This document shows positions 16,570-25,513 of a stretch of DNA of 64,000 nt, piece after piece. The notes beneath the pieces were generated by a model. It did no database searches and was not told the DNA's origin. It was given only the letters and a program-made list of their open reading frames with translations. Position 1 is the first letter of the stretch. Each line of letters begins with the position of its first letter. The position numbers were made by a program, and so were the translations under genes. Source of the DNA: G051903925 sp051903925 (lineage in GTDB: Bacteria; Pseudomonadota; Alphaproteobacteria; Zavarziniales; Zavarziniaceae); assembly GCF_051903925.1 (NCBI RefSeq), contig NZ_CP173678.1, forward strand, positions 62,001 through 126,000. Direction: 5' to 3'.

Positions 16570-17604
16570 ATGAAGCGGATCGTCCACACTGCCCTTGCGC
16601 TGGGCGCCAGCCTTGGCGTCGCGGCCCTTGCCACGCCTGCCCAGGCCCAGTTCGGCCAGGGCCAGGGCACCGGAAACGCGGTGTTCGACCAGCTGCTGCA
16701 GCAGATGCTGCAGGGCCAGGGCGGGCAACAGCAGCAGCAGCCCTCCGCCTGGGACCGCCGCTGCGACGTGATCGCGGGCGAATGGCGCTGGTTCGATGGC
16801 TCGCGCCTGATGGCGGACCCCAGTGGCCGCTTTGCCACGGACCGTGGTCGCGAGGGGCGGATCTATTGCGTCGATCCCAACCGCCAGGCCTTCGAGTTCC
16901 GCTGGGATGCCGGCTGGCGTGACCAGGTGACCCTGTCGCGCGACCTGTCGCGCCTGGACGGCGTCAACGATTCGGGCCAGCGCATCACGGCCGAGCGCAC
17001 CGACCGCCGGCCGCCGCCGGGCGGCGGCCCCGTGGCCGGGGGCCCGGACGGCGGGCCGGACGGCGATATTCCGCGGCGCTGCCAGCCGGCGGTGGGCACC
17101 TGGACCTGGTTCGACGGCAACCAGGTGACACTGCAGCCCAATGGCCGCTTCCGCTCCACTAGCGGCAATCGCGGCCGCTGGTCCTGCACCGATCCGGGCG
17201 ACCGGGAGATCACCCTGAACTGGGATCCGGGCTGGGTCGACACGCTCCGCGTCGACCGCGAAGGGACCCGGCTGGAGGGTCGCAACACGCAGGGCTTCCG
17301 CGTCACGGCGGACCGGGCCGACGACGATCGCGGCGACGACACCGCGCGGCTGGATCCCGGCTGCGAATCGCTGCTGGGCACGTTCGGCTGGCGCGGCGGA
17401 GCCAGCATCTCGCTCTATGAGGATGCCAGCTTCCGCATCCAGGGCGCGCGTGGCCCCGACCGCGGCAACTGGAACTGCCAGGTCGATCGCCGCCGCGTGA
17501 CGCTGCGCTTCGATGACGGGGCGGTCGAGACGTTGCGCTTCTCGCGCGACCGGCAGACCCTGACCGGCGCCATTGGCGGCCGGAACGTCACGGCGACTCG
17601 CTGA
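16570..17604 (+). CDS. Secreted protein with three internal repeats
   Basis: This 344-residue protein has a clear signal peptide (cleavage after ATPAQAQ), then a Q/G-rich linker, then three repeats of about 75-80 residues. Each repeat starts with a cysteine (C65, C171, C265), reads G-[ETW]-[WF]-x-W, and has a second cysteine 35-38 residues later (C100, C206, C303). Each then has a W-D/F-D-x-G-x-x-x-x-[TL]-[LR] strand and ends T-A-x-R. The paired cysteines suggest one disulfide per repeat in the periplasm. No known family was recognised; a small beta-domain or lipocalin-like strand set is possible. GGAGG lies upstream of the ATG. Confidence 0.8.
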   Translation: MKRIVHTALALGASLGVAALATPAQAQFGQGQGTGNAVFDQLLQQMLQGQGGQQQQQPSAWDRRCDVIAGEWRWFDGSRLMADPSGRFATDRGREGRIYCVDPNRQAFEFRWDAGWRDQVTLSRDLSRLDGVNDSGQRITAERTDRRPPPGGGPVAGGPDGGPDGDIPRRCQPAVGTWTWFDGNQVTLQPNGRFRSTSGNRGRWSCTDPGDREITLNWDPGWVDTLRVDREGTRLEGRNTQGFRVTADRADDDRGDDTARLDPGCESLLGTFGWRGGASISLYEDASFRIQGARGPDRGNWNCQVDRRRVTLRFDDGAVETLRFSRDRQTLTGAIGGRNVTATR

Positions 17605-17845
17605 TCGCCCGGGCTTTGCACCGGGAAGCCTAGCCGGCGGCGCGCGGCCATCCGCCAAAGCCGGCGGGTCCGATCGCCGCGGACGCCTGGAATACTGTGC
17701 GCCCGCCCTTGATTTTCCCAGCCCGATGCGGCCTTTGGACCGCACCGGGCGAGTGGTCTGCGTCAACTTCGCGTTCAGCATGCTGTGCCATCATGCCCGG
17801 CAGGTCGGACTCATCGTCCGACCCCGTGGCGGGAGGGTTCAGGCA
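17605..17845. other. Intergenic region with an 11-bp-arm hairpin
   Basis: This region of 241 bases (313 if the later ATG at 17918 is the true start of the next gene) holds the inverted repeat GCCCGATGCGG / CCGCACCGGGC at 17721-17750, with one mismatch and an 8-base loop. No gene was recognised here. Confidence 0.5.
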
Positions 17846-18931
17846 TTGTCGGACGCGCAAGCAATCGCCGCACAGGCCGGTGCAGTTCCGCGGGCGGCGC
17901 GGCCGGCCAGCGGCTCCATGGAGCTGGATACCAGCCGCTATCTGTTCGCCGTGCGCGGCTTCCTGGTCTTTCTGGTCGTTGCCCACCACGGCTTCGATGT
18001 CTTTGGCGGGCTGGTGGAGCGGACGCCTTATCTGGACCGCTTCATGTCCTATGACATGGGCACGGCGCGCATGGCGTCGTTGTTCTTGTTCTCTGGCATG
18101 ATGTTCCCACGCCTGTTCGCCAAGCACCCCCGCGACCTGCTGGCGGAGAAATGGGTGCCCATGGTCCACCTCTACGTGGTGTGGACGGCGCTCTATTGTC
18201 TGCTCGTCGGCCTGAAGGATGGAGCGCTGGGGGCCGTTCCGCTGGCGATCGCCAGCGAACTGCTGATGCCGACGACCCCCCTGTGGTTCCTGCAGCAGTT
18301 GTGCATCTTCTATGTGCTGCTCTGGGGTGCCATGCGCCTGGGCGCGCTGAAGGTGGCGCTGGGCGCGGCCCTTGCCCTGCTGCCGCTGCACCTGTGGCTG
18401 CTGCACGCCGGCCTGCTGGTCGAGCCGCATCCCGTGATCGAGTTCACCCGCTATTTCGCGGCGTTCACCCTGGGCGCGGCGACGGCGCCCTGGCTGCTGC
18501 GCCAGCCCTTGCCCTGGCCCCTGCTCGTGCTGTCGCTGGCGGCGATCACCGCGCTGTGCGTGCTGACGCCAGCGGGCGAGCATCCGACCAGCCTGGTGGT
18601 CTTTGCCGTGATCCTGATCGCGCAGCAGGTCCTTGTGCTCAGCCTGCCGCGGCGACCCTTCCTGTCACCCCTGGTCGAACCGATGGTCGCGATCGGCAAG
18701 CGCACCCTGCCGATCTACGTCATGCACGTGATCTTCCTGCAGGGGCTCTACCTCCTGTCCCAGGCGGCAGGCCTGCCGGACAGCGTCGCCGTCGCCAGCG
18801 TGGCGATCGTGGCTGCCCTGCTGATGTGCCTGGCCGGGGAATGGGCGGCCGCACGGCTGGGCCTTGCCCACGCGCTGGCGCTCAAACCCTGGCACAAGCG
18901 CCATGCCAGAGGGGCCGCGAGCGAGGCGTAA
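17846..18931 (+). CDS. Acyltransferase 3-like integral membrane protein
   Basis: This 361-residue protein has about ten hydrophobic segments. It begins with SRYLFAVRGFLVFLVVAHHG, where the histidine pair sits at the position of the catalytic histidine of acyltransferase 3 proteins. Further matches are FLFSGMMFPRLF, TPLWFLQQLCIFY and TLPIYVMHVIFLQG. Such proteins O-acylate sugars, lipids or polysaccharides from the cytoplasmic side. I chose the TTG at 17846 because GGGAGG precedes it; the ATG at 17918 (337 residues) lacks a ribosome site but begins just before the first helix. The acceptor substrate is unknown. Confidence 0.78.
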   Translation: MSDAQAIAAQAGAVPRAARPASGSMELDTSRYLFAVRGFLVFLVVAHHGFDVFGGLVERTPYLDRFMSYDMGTARMASLFLFSGMMFPRLFAKHPRDLLAEKWVPMVHLYVVWTALYCLLVGLKDGALGAVPLAIASELLMPTTPLWFLQQLCIFYVLLWGAMRLGALKVALGAALALLPLHLWLLHAGLLVEPHPVIEFTRYFAAFTLGAATAPWLLRQPLPWPLLVLSLAAITALCVLTPAGEHPTSLVVFAVILIAQQVLVLSLPRRPFLSPLVEPMVAIGKRTLPIYVMHVIFLQGLYLLSQAAGLPDSVAVASVAIVAALLMCLAGEWAAARLGLAHALALKPWHKRHARGAASEA

Positions 18932-18977
18932 GGCGCCCCGTCCGCTCTCCCGACCCGCCTTCCCCGAAGCCGGCCGG

Positions 18978-19589
18978 TCAGGCCGCCTGGCGATCCTGCA
19001 AGGCGGCGCGGATCAGCTCGATCCGGTCATTGCCGAAATACATGTCGGTCCCGTCGACATAGACCGTGGGCGAGCCGAAGCCGCCGCGGGCGATCAGCTC
19101 CTCGGTATTGGCACGCAGGCGATCCTTGTAGGGTTGCGAGCCGATCTTGCCGAAGAAGTCGTCCAGGTCCATGCCGACCTTCTGCACGATGGCGGCCATC
19201 ACCTCGTCCTGCGAAATGTCCTTCAGGTCGCCCCAATAGGCGTCGAACACGGCGGTGGCATAGGGCACCAGCTTGCCCTGTTCCATCGCGACGAAGCAGC
19301 CGCGCATTGCCTTGACGCTGTTGACGGGAAAGACCGGCGGATTGCCGATGCGGATGCCGCAGAAGCGCGCCCAGTCGGCCATGTCCTTCTTGTAGTAGGC
19401 CATCTTGACCGGCACCGGATTGGCGCGTGCCTCGTACACGCTGCCGTTGACGGTGTTGAACACCCCGCCTACCAGGAACGGCTTCCAATCGATGTCGATG
19501 CCGAACTCCTCCGCCACCGGCTGGATGCGGGTGAAGCCCAGATAGGTCCACGGGCTTGAGCAGTCGAAGTAGAATTCCAGTCGGGCCAT
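18978..19589 (-). CDS. DsbA-fold isomerase (HCCA isomerase/GST kappa type)
   Basis: This 203-residue thioredoxin-like protein starts LEFYFDCSSPWTYLGFTRI. In the 2-hydroxychromene-2-carboxylate isomerase family the serine in the SSP segment binds glutathione, replacing the CxxC of DsbA. The cis-proline strand (GGFGSPTVYVDG) and the C-terminal FGNDRIELI are also typical. The family performs glutathione-dependent isomerisations in aromatic degradation, but many members have no known substrate. It diverges from the O-methyltransferase gene, with 124 bases between. Confidence 0.85.
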   Translation of the reverse strand: MARLEFYFDCSSPWTYLGFTRIQPVAEEFGIDIDWKPFLVGGVFNTVNGSVYEARANPVPVKMAYYKKDMADWARFCGIRIGNPPVFPVNSVKAMRGCFVAMEQGKLVPYATAVFDAYWGDLKDISQDEVMAAIVQKVGMDLDDFFGKIGSQPYKDRLRANTEELIARGGFGSPTVYVDGTDMYFGNDRIELIRAALQDRQAA

Positions 19590-19713
19590 TGTCGGCGTCT
19601 CCCCTCGTTTCCTGAATCTCTACCGCAAAACCATCGTGCACGGCGACCGCCGGCTTTGCGTGAGCGCCGGCCGGCCGCCAGAATGCAGCACAGCCCAACC
19701 AGCCGGATCGCCC

Positions 19714-20391
19714 GTGTCAGAGCAGATCGAGATCAGCGCCGCCCTCTATGCCTACATGGTCGAGGTCGCCTCGCGCGAGCCGCCGGCCCTGACCGCCTTG
19801 CGCGAGCGCACCGCCCGCATGCCCGAGGCCGGCATGCAGGTGTCCAGCGTCCAGGGCCAGTTCATGACCGTGCTGGCCGAGCTTCTGGGCGTCCGCCGCG
19901 GGATCGAGGTGGGCGTGTTCACCGGCTACAGCGCCGCCTGCACCGCCCTGGGCATGGCGCCCGGCGGTACCCTGGTCGGTCTCGACGTCAGCGACGCGTG
20001 GACGCTGATCGCGCGGGAGACCTGGGCCGAACTGGGGGTATCCGACCGCATCGACCTGCGCCTGGCGCCCGCGCTGGACACGCTGGGTGCCATGATCCAG
20101 GGCGGGGAGGCCGGAACCTATGACTGGGTCTTCCTGGACGCCGACAAGGAGAATTATGTGACCTATTGGGAGCGGGCCCTGACGCTGTTGCGGCCCGGCG
20201 GCGTCATCCTGGTCGACAACGTGCTGATGGGTGGCGGCGTGCTGCCCAAGCCGGGGCCGGAGGTGAGCGAGCGGCTGGGCCGGCTTGGCACCCATGTCCA
20301 TCGCTTCAACCTGCATGTCCGCAACGACCAGCGCGTCAGCCTGGCCATGACCCCGATCGGCGATGGCCTGACCATCGCGAGGAAGCGCTGA
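19714..20391 (+). CDS. Class I SAM-dependent O-methyltransferase
   Basis: This is a 225-residue enzyme of the caffeoyl-CoA/catechol O-methyltransferase type (Methyltransf_3). The SAM-binding glycine motif is GIEVGVFTGYSAACTALG, the acidic residue after strand 2 is in LVGLDVSD, and the metal-binding region reads YDWVFLDADKENYVTYWE followed by GGVILVDNVLMGG. The GTG start at 19714 places the usual N-terminal helices first. The TGA overlaps the next ATG by one base (TGATG), coupling it to the CoA-transferase gene. The acceptor is unknown. Confidence 0.9.
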   Translation: MSEQIEISAALYAYMVEVASREPPALTALRERTARMPEAGMQVSSVQGQFMTVLAELLGVRRGIEVGVFTGYSAACTALGMAPGGTLVGLDVSDAWTLIARETWAELGVSDRIDLRLAPALDTLGAMIQGGEAGTYDWVFLDADKENYVTYWERALTLLRPGGVILVDNVLMGGGVLPKPGPEVSERLGRLGTHVHRFNLHVRNDQRVSLAMTPIGDGLTIARKR

Positions 20392-21599
20392 TGCCGGCCC
20401 TTGACGGCATCCGGGTGGTCGACCTCAGCCGCGTGCTGGGCGGCCCGTCCGCCACCCAGATCCTGGGCGACCACGGTGCCGACATCATCAAGGTCGAGCC
20501 GCCGCAAGGGGACGAGACACGCGATTGGGGCCCGCCCTTCGCCGACGACGCCCAGACCATGAGCGCCTATTTCATGGGGGCCAACCGCAACAAGCGCGGC
20601 ATCGCGCTGGACCTGGGGCACGAGAAGGGACGCGCCGTCCTGCTGCGCCTGCTGGAGACGGCCGACATCCTGGTCGAGAACTTCAAGCCCGGCACGATGG
20701 AACGCTGGGGCATCGGGGCGGACGATCTGCGGGCCCGCTTTCCGCGCCTGATCCATTGCCGGGTCACGGGTTTTGGCGCCGATGGGCCGCTGGGCGGCTT
20801 TCCCGGCTATGACGCCGTGGTCCAGACGATGACGGGCCTGATCTCGATCAACGGCTCGCAGGACTCGGGCCCCACCCGCATCGGCATTCCGCTGGTCGAC
20901 CTGGCGACCGGCCTCAATTCCGTGATCGCGATCCTGCTGGCCCTGCACGAGCGGCAGCGCTCAGGCCTGGGCCAGTTCCTGGACATCACGCTGTACGACA
21001 CGGGCATTGCGCTGCTGCAGCCCTATGGCCCGAACTACCTGATGTCGGGGAACCTGCCGCGCCTGACGGGCAATGCCCACCCCAATGTCGTCCCCTATGA
21101 CCTGTACCCAACCGCGACGCGGCCGATCTTCCTGGGGATCGGCAATGACGGCCAGTTCAGGAAGGCCTGCCTCCACCTGGGCAGGCCCGACGTGGCGGAG
21201 GATCCTCGCTTCCGCACAAACCCGCTGCGCAGTGCGAACCGCGATGCCCTGACGACCGTCATGCGGCAGATGCTGGCCGACAAGGATGGGCCAGCCCTGG
21301 CCGAGCAGCTGCTGGAGATCGGCGTGCCCGCGGGGCCGGCCAACAATCTCAGGGAAGCCTTCGAGCATCCCCACACCGCCCACCGCGCCATGATCGTGGA
21401 GGGCGAGAATGGCTTCCGCGCGCCAGGCCCGCCGATCAAGCTGGGCCGGACGCCTGCGGAACAGCGCCTGCCCCCGCCGCAGTTCGGCGCGGACAACCGC
21501 ACCGTCCTGGCGCAAGCCGGCTTCAGCGCGGCGGAGATCGACGCCCTGGTGACCGACGGCGTCGTGATCGAGGGCGCGCGGCGCATGGGCAAGGGGTAG
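20391..21599 (+). CDS. CaiB/BaiF-family CoA transferase
   Basis: This 402-residue class III CoA transferase shows the family N-terminus (ALDGIRVVDLSRVLGGPSAT), the nucleotide-like segment GADIIKVEPPQGDETRDWGP and the LVENFKPGTMERWGIG motif. The expected catalytic aspartate is in PLVDLATGLNSVIAILLAL. Class III enzymes move CoA between organic acids through an aspartyl-CoA thioester. It begins at the overlapping TGATG of the methyltransferase gene, so the two are cotranscribed, an unusual pairing whose shared substrate is not evident. Confidence 0.92.
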   Translation: MPALDGIRVVDLSRVLGGPSATQILGDHGADIIKVEPPQGDETRDWGPPFADDAQTMSAYFMGANRNKRGIALDLGHEKGRAVLLRLLETADILVENFKPGTMERWGIGADDLRARFPRLIHCRVTGFGADGPLGGFPGYDAVVQTMTGLISINGSQDSGPTRIGIPLVDLATGLNSVIAILLALHERQRSGLGQFLDITLYDTGIALLQPYGPNYLMSGNLPRLTGNAHPNVVPYDLYPTATRPIFLGIGNDGQFRKACLHLGRPDVAEDPRFRTNPLRSANRDALTTVMRQMLADKDGPALAEQLLEIGVPAGPANNLREAFEHPHTAHRAMIVEGENGFRAPGPPIKLGRTPAEQRLPPPQFGADNRTVLAQAGFSAAEIDALVTDGVVIEGARRMGKG

Positions 21600-21638
21600 G
21601 GGCGACCCGAGGCGAGGCTGACGGCTCGCCTCGCGCGA

Positions 21639-22586
21639 TCAAGCCCGGAACGCGGCGGCGGCTTCGGGCCAGCGGGCGGCGGGGCGGGCCGGCGCGTCGG
21701 TCAGGACATAGGCCGAGGGCGTGTCGAACAGCTTGCGCAGGACCATGTTGTTGAGCTGATGGCCGGAGCAGCGGCCGACCAGGCGGCCGATGATCGGACG
21801 GCCGGCCAAGGCCAGGTCGCCGATCGCGTCCAGTACCTTGTGGCGGACGAACTCGTCCGGTCGGCGCAGGCCCTCGGGGTTCATGACGCTCTCGCCATCG
21901 ACCACGACGGCATTGTCCAGCGACCCGCCCAGGGCCCGGCCCATCGAGCGCAGGGCCTCGACCTCGTGCCGGAAGCCGAAGGTCCGGCAGTCGGCGATGG
22001 CGCCATCCAGGAAGCCCAGGCGCAGGCTGGTCTGGTGGCGCTGGCGCGCGACGGCGGTGCCGGGATAGTCGATCTCAAGGTCGAGGGCGAAGCCGTCATG
22101 CGGCTCCAGCACGACCGAGCGGCTCGGCTCGCGGATCTCGACGCGCGAGATGATGCGGATGGCGCGCCAGACTTCCGACTGCTCCACCAGCCCCGCCTCG
22201 GCGATGGCCAGGCGGAACGGCTCGGCACTGCCGTCCATGATGGGAATTTCCGGTCCGTCGAGCACCACCAGCGCGTTGGACACGCCAAGGCCGTGCAGGG
22301 CCGCCATCAGGTGCTCGATCGTGGCCACCCGCGTGCCGTGCTCGTTGGCCAGGGCCGTGCACAACAGCGTGTCCACGACCAGGTCATAGCGCGCCGGGAC
22401 GTCCGCCATGGCGGCGGCCACGTCGGCGCGGCGGAAGATGATGCCGTGGTTCACGCGGGCGGGTCGGATCTCGACCGAAGCCGGAGTGCCGCTGTGCAGG
22501 CCCACGCCTTCGAGCCGGACGGGGCGGCTCAGCGTGGTTTGGCGATACGGGCGCAGCGGAATCACTCCCTTGTCTGACGGGACCAT
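21639..22586 (-). CDS. lpxC: UDP-3-O-acyl-N-acetylglucosamine deacetylase LpxC
   Basis: This 315-residue LpxC starts with YRQTTLSRPVRLEGVGLHSG, the standard N-terminus. Zinc-binding histidines are seen in TIEHLMAALHGLG and in DEFVRHKVLDAIGDLALAG, where the aspartate of KVLDAIGD is the third ligand. The late GHQLNNMVLRKL supplies the catalytic histidine region. It catalyses the first committed step of lipid A synthesis. It is not preceded by ftsZ here, unlike many Proteobacteria. The extra N-terminal residues before the conserved start leave a downstream GTG (22565) as an alternative initiation site. Confidence 0.96.
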   Translation of the reverse strand: MVPSDKGVIPLRPYRQTTLSRPVRLEGVGLHSGTPASVEIRPARVNHGIIFRRADVAAAMADVPARYDLVVDTLLCTALANEHGTRVATIEHLMAALHGLGVSNALVVLDGPEIPIMDGSAEPFRLAIAEAGLVEQSEVWRAIRIISRVEIREPSRSVVLEPHDGFALDLEIDYPGTAVARQRHQTSLRLGFLDGAIADCRTFGFRHEVEALRSMGRALGGSLDNAVVVDGESVMNPEGLRRPDEFVRHKVLDAIGDLALAGRPIIGRLVGRCSGHQLNNMVLRKLFDTPSAYVLTDAPARPAARWPEAAAAFRA

Positions 22587-22671
22587 CTAACCAGCCCCCC
22601 CGTCGCGCACGAATCACATCGTGTTTCGCTGCGTTGCGGGATTCGTGATCGGGTCATCCGCTCCAGACGGC

Positions 22672-22872
22672 TCAGGCGGGGGGAAGTTCCGCGCGCCGGT
22701 CGGCGATCGCCGCCAGCACGGCGCGCTTCTCGTCGTCGCTGAGGCGGACCCAGCGGGCAACCTCGCGCAGTTCGCGCAGGCATCCGACGCAGCGTCCGCC
22801 TGGCCGGTCGAGCGCGCAGACCCCGATGCAGGGCGACCGCGGTGCCTCGTCGCTGCTTGCGCTGTGGTCCAT
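22672..22872 (-). CDS. DUF1289 small cysteine-containing protein
   Basis: This 66-residue protein has four cysteines arranged CIGVC...RCVGCLREL, followed by the basic/acidic helix segment VRLSDDEKRAVLAAI. This is the DUF1289 pattern, a probable metal or iron-sulfur-binding mini-domain of unknown function common in alpha- and gammaproteobacteria. The ATG at 22872 is preceded by GGGAGGGG. The upstream in-frame extension would be a shadow. It lies between lpxC and the acyl-CoA dehydrogenases. Confidence 0.82.
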   Translation of the reverse strand: MDHSASSDEAPRSPCIGVCALDRPGGRCVGCLRELREVARWVRLSDDEKRAVLAAIADRRAELPPA

Positions 22873-23003
22873 CGCCCCTCCCGACGCCCCTGGTCGCGAT
22901 CTTGAAATGATGAACCACCTCCTTATGATCCCCTGCGCCCGGCTGCCAGCGGAAACGTGCAGGACCTGCCTCCGCAACAGGCCCGGGCGGGAGGAACGTT
23001 GAG

Positions 23004-24197
23004 ATGGACCTGAGCTTCACCCCCGAGGAACTGGCGTTCCGCGACGAAGTCCGCACCTTCATCGCCGAGAACTACACGCCCGACCTGAAGCGCAGGCACC
23101 TGGCCGGCGGCGACCGCAAGGATACCGTTGTCGAGTGGCAGCGCATCCTGAACGCCAAGGGCTGGGCCGCACCCGCGTGGCCCAGGAAGTACGGCGGCAC
23201 CGGCTGGGGACCGACGCAGCGCTACATCTTTGGCGAGGAACTGGCCGCGGCCGAGACGCCGGGCCTGCTGCCCTTCGGCCTCGCGATGGTGGGGCCCGTG
23301 ATCTACACCTTTGGGCGCGAGGACCAGAAGCAGCGCTACCTGCCCCGCATCCTGGGCGCCGAGGACTGGTGGTGCCAGGGCTATTCGGAGCCGGGCTCGG
23401 GCTCGGACCTGGCCAGCCTGCGCACCCGCGCGGTGCGCGACGGCGACCATTATGTCGTGAACGGCACCAAGACCTGGACGACGCTGGCCCAGCACGCCGA
23501 CTGGATCTTCTGCCTGGTCCGCACCGACACGAGCGTGAAGCAGCAGGAAGGCATCAGCTTCCTGCTCATCGACATGAACACGCCCGGCATCACCGTGCGC
23601 CCGATCATCACGATCGACGGCAGCCACGAGGTGAACGAGACGAACTTCGTCGACGTGCGCGTTCCGGTCGAGAATCGCATCGGCGAGGAAGGCCAGGGCT
23701 GGACCATCGCCAAGTTCCTGCTGGGGCACGAGCGGTCGGGCATTGCCGCGGTCGGCCGGTCCAAGAAGCAGATCGAACGCCTGAAGCAGATCGCCGGGGC
23801 CGAGCGCCTGGACGGCTCGCCACTCATCCAGGATTCGGGCTTCCGCCGGGCGCTGAGCGAGTTGGAGGTCGACCTGCTGGCGCTGGAATATACCGAGCTG
23901 CGCACCCTGGCCGGCGAGCAGGCGGGCAAGGGGCCGGGCCCCGAATCCTCGATCCTCAAGATCCGCGGGACCGAGATCCAGCAGCGCATCACAGAGCTGG
24001 CGCTGGAGGCGATCGGCCCCTATGCCGCCCCCTTCGACCGCACCTTGGATGCGCCGGGCCGCAACGAGCCGTCGATCGGGCCGGACTATGCCGCCCTGAT
24101 CGCGCCCAGCTATTTCAACATGCGCAAGACGTCGATCTATGGCGGCTCGAACGAGATCCAGCACAACATCATCGCCAAGATGGTGCTGGGCCTCTAA
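23004..24197 (+). CDS. Acyl-CoA dehydrogenase, large-subunit-like (PimC type)
   Basis: This 397-residue flavoprotein has the ACAD N-terminus DLSFTPEELAFRDEVRTFI, the FAD/substrate motif QGYSEPGSGSDLASLRTRAV, the mid-domain beta segment GTKTWTTLAQHADWIFCLVR and the C-terminal YGGSNEIQHNIIAKMVLGL. Its length and N-terminus resemble the large subunit of pimeloyl-CoA-type dehydrogenases. The gene 180 bases downstream resembles the small subunit. The enzyme would introduce an alpha-beta double bond in an acyl- or dicarboxyl-CoA. GGGAGGAA precedes the ATG. Confidence 0.9.
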   Translation: MDLSFTPEELAFRDEVRTFIAENYTPDLKRRHLAGGDRKDTVVEWQRILNAKGWAAPAWPRKYGGTGWGPTQRYIFGEELAAAETPGLLPFGLAMVGPVIYTFGREDQKQRYLPRILGAEDWWCQGYSEPGSGSDLASLRTRAVRDGDHYVVNGTKTWTTLAQHADWIFCLVRTDTSVKQQEGISFLLIDMNTPGITVRPIITIDGSHEVNETNFVDVRVPVENRIGEEGQGWTIAKFLLGHERSGIAAVGRSKKQIERLKQIAGAERLDGSPLIQDSGFRRALSELEVDLLALEYTELRTLAGEQAGKGPGPESSILKIRGTEIQQRITELALEAIGPYAAPFDRTLDAPGRNEPSIGPDYAALIAPSYFNMRKTSIYGGSNEIQHNIIAKMVLGL

Positions 24198-24220
24198 GGG
24201 CGCATCACGCGGCGCGGCAG

Positions 24221-24240
24221 CCCCCGCGAAAGCGGGCGCG
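24221..24240. repeat. GAAA-loop hairpin after the first acyl-CoA dehydrogenase
   Basis: CCCGC (24223-24227), loop GAAA and GCGGG (24232-24236) form a small perfect hairpin. The CCCCCGCGAAAGCGGG sequence resembles half of the family 2 intergenic repeat. It could act as a weak terminator or be a degenerate repeat copy. Confidence 0.4.
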
Positions 24241-24377
24241 GCCGCGTCTTGGGGCTAGGACTGGCGCGCCAAGATCGCTAGAACCTAGGCCACAGAACAA
24301 CGAAGGCTGCCGTTCCCTGCATGGGGGGACGACGGAGCGCGCAGCCCCCCCGTCCGCCCCCAGCGAGTTGACGCCAC

Positions 24378-25505
24378 ATGGATTTCACCTTCTCCGATGA
24401 ACAGAAGCTGCTGGCCGACAGCGTCGAGCGGTTCATCCAGGATGACTACGACTTCGACAGCCGTCGGGCGGTGCTGAAGAGCGAAGAGGGCTTCAGCCGC
24501 AAGACCTGGGCGACCTTCGCCGAACTGGGTTGGCTGGCTATTCCATTCTCGGAAGAGGACGGCGGCCTGGGCGGCGGTGCGGTCGAGACGATGATCGTGC
24601 AGGAAGCCTTCGGCAAGGGCCTGGTGGTCGAGCCCTATCTGTCGACGGTCGTGCTGGGTGGCGGCTTCATTCGCCATGGCGGCACGGCGGCGCAGAAGCA
24701 GGCGCTGATCCCCCAGATCATCGAGGGCAAGGCGCTGCTGGCCTTTGCCCAGACCGAGCCCACCTCGCGCTATGCCCTGAACGACGTCTCGACCAAGGCC
24801 GAGAAGTCGGGCAGCGGCTGGAAGCTTTCGGGCCACAAGGCGGTCGTGCTGCACGCGCCGTCGGCCGACAAGCTGATCGTGACTGCCCGCACCGGCGGCG
24901 CCCGCACGGACGAGGCCGGCATCACGCTCTTCCTGGTCGATGCGAAGGCCGCTGGCGTCACCCGCCGCGACTACCCGACCGTCGACGGGTTCCGCGCGTC
25001 GGAAGTCACGCTGGACGGCGTGCAGGTCGGCGCCGAGGACGTGATCGGTGAGGTCGACAACGGCCTGCCCCTGATCGAGCAGGTGGTGGACGAGGGCATC
25101 GCCGCCGTGGTGGCGGAGGCCGTGGGCGCCATGAAGGTGCTGAACGACACGACCGTCGAGTACCTGAAGACCCGCGTCCAGTTCGGCCAGCCCATCGGCA
25201 AGTTCCAGGTCCTGCAGCACCGCGCCGTCGACATGTTCATGAACTATGAGCAGTCGAAGTCGATGAGCTACATGGCGAACCTGAAGCTGGGCGAAGAGGC
25301 GAAGGCCCGCAAGAAGGCGATCAGCGCCGCCAAGGTGCAGATCGGCAAGTCCGGCCGCTTCGTCGGCCAGCAGGCGGTGCAGCTGCACGGCGGCATGGGC
25401 ATGACGGACGAGCTCAATGTCGGCCACTACTTCAAGCGCCTGACGATGATCGACACCCAGTTCGGCAATATCGACCACCACCTGAAGCGCTTCGGCAGCC
25501 TCTAA
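24378..25505 (+). CDS. Acyl-CoA dehydrogenase, small-subunit-like (PimD type)
   Basis: This 375-residue ACAD begins MDFTFSDEQKLLADSVERFI. It has the shortened, divergent middle domain of small-subunit members: AFAQTEPTSRYALNDVSTKA replaces the usual Q-x-T/S-E-P-x-x-G-S-D pattern. The C-terminal FAD segment is AVQLHGGMGMTDELNVGHYF. In heteromeric dehydrogenases such as PimCD the two subunits assemble together. That inference rests on the adjacency, same strand and N-terminal similarity of both proteins. A GC-rich hairpin at 25514-25538 follows the stop. Confidence 0.88.
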   Translation: MDFTFSDEQKLLADSVERFIQDDYDFDSRRAVLKSEEGFSRKTWATFAELGWLAIPFSEEDGGLGGGAVETMIVQEAFGKGLVVEPYLSTVVLGGGFIRHGGTAAQKQALIPQIIEGKALLAFAQTEPTSRYALNDVSTKAEKSGSGWKLSGHKAVVLHAPSADKLIVTARTGGARTDEAGITLFLVDAKAAGVTRRDYPTVDGFRASEVTLDGVQVGAEDVIGEVDNGLPLIEQVVDEGIAAVVAEAVGAMKVLNDTTVEYLKTRVQFGQPIGKFQVLQHRAVDMFMNYEQSKSMSYMANLKLGEEAKARKKAISAAKVQIGKSGRFVGQQAVQLHGGMGMTDELNVGHYFKRLTMIDTQFGNIDHHLKRFGSL

Positions 25506-25513
25506 GGCCGCCC

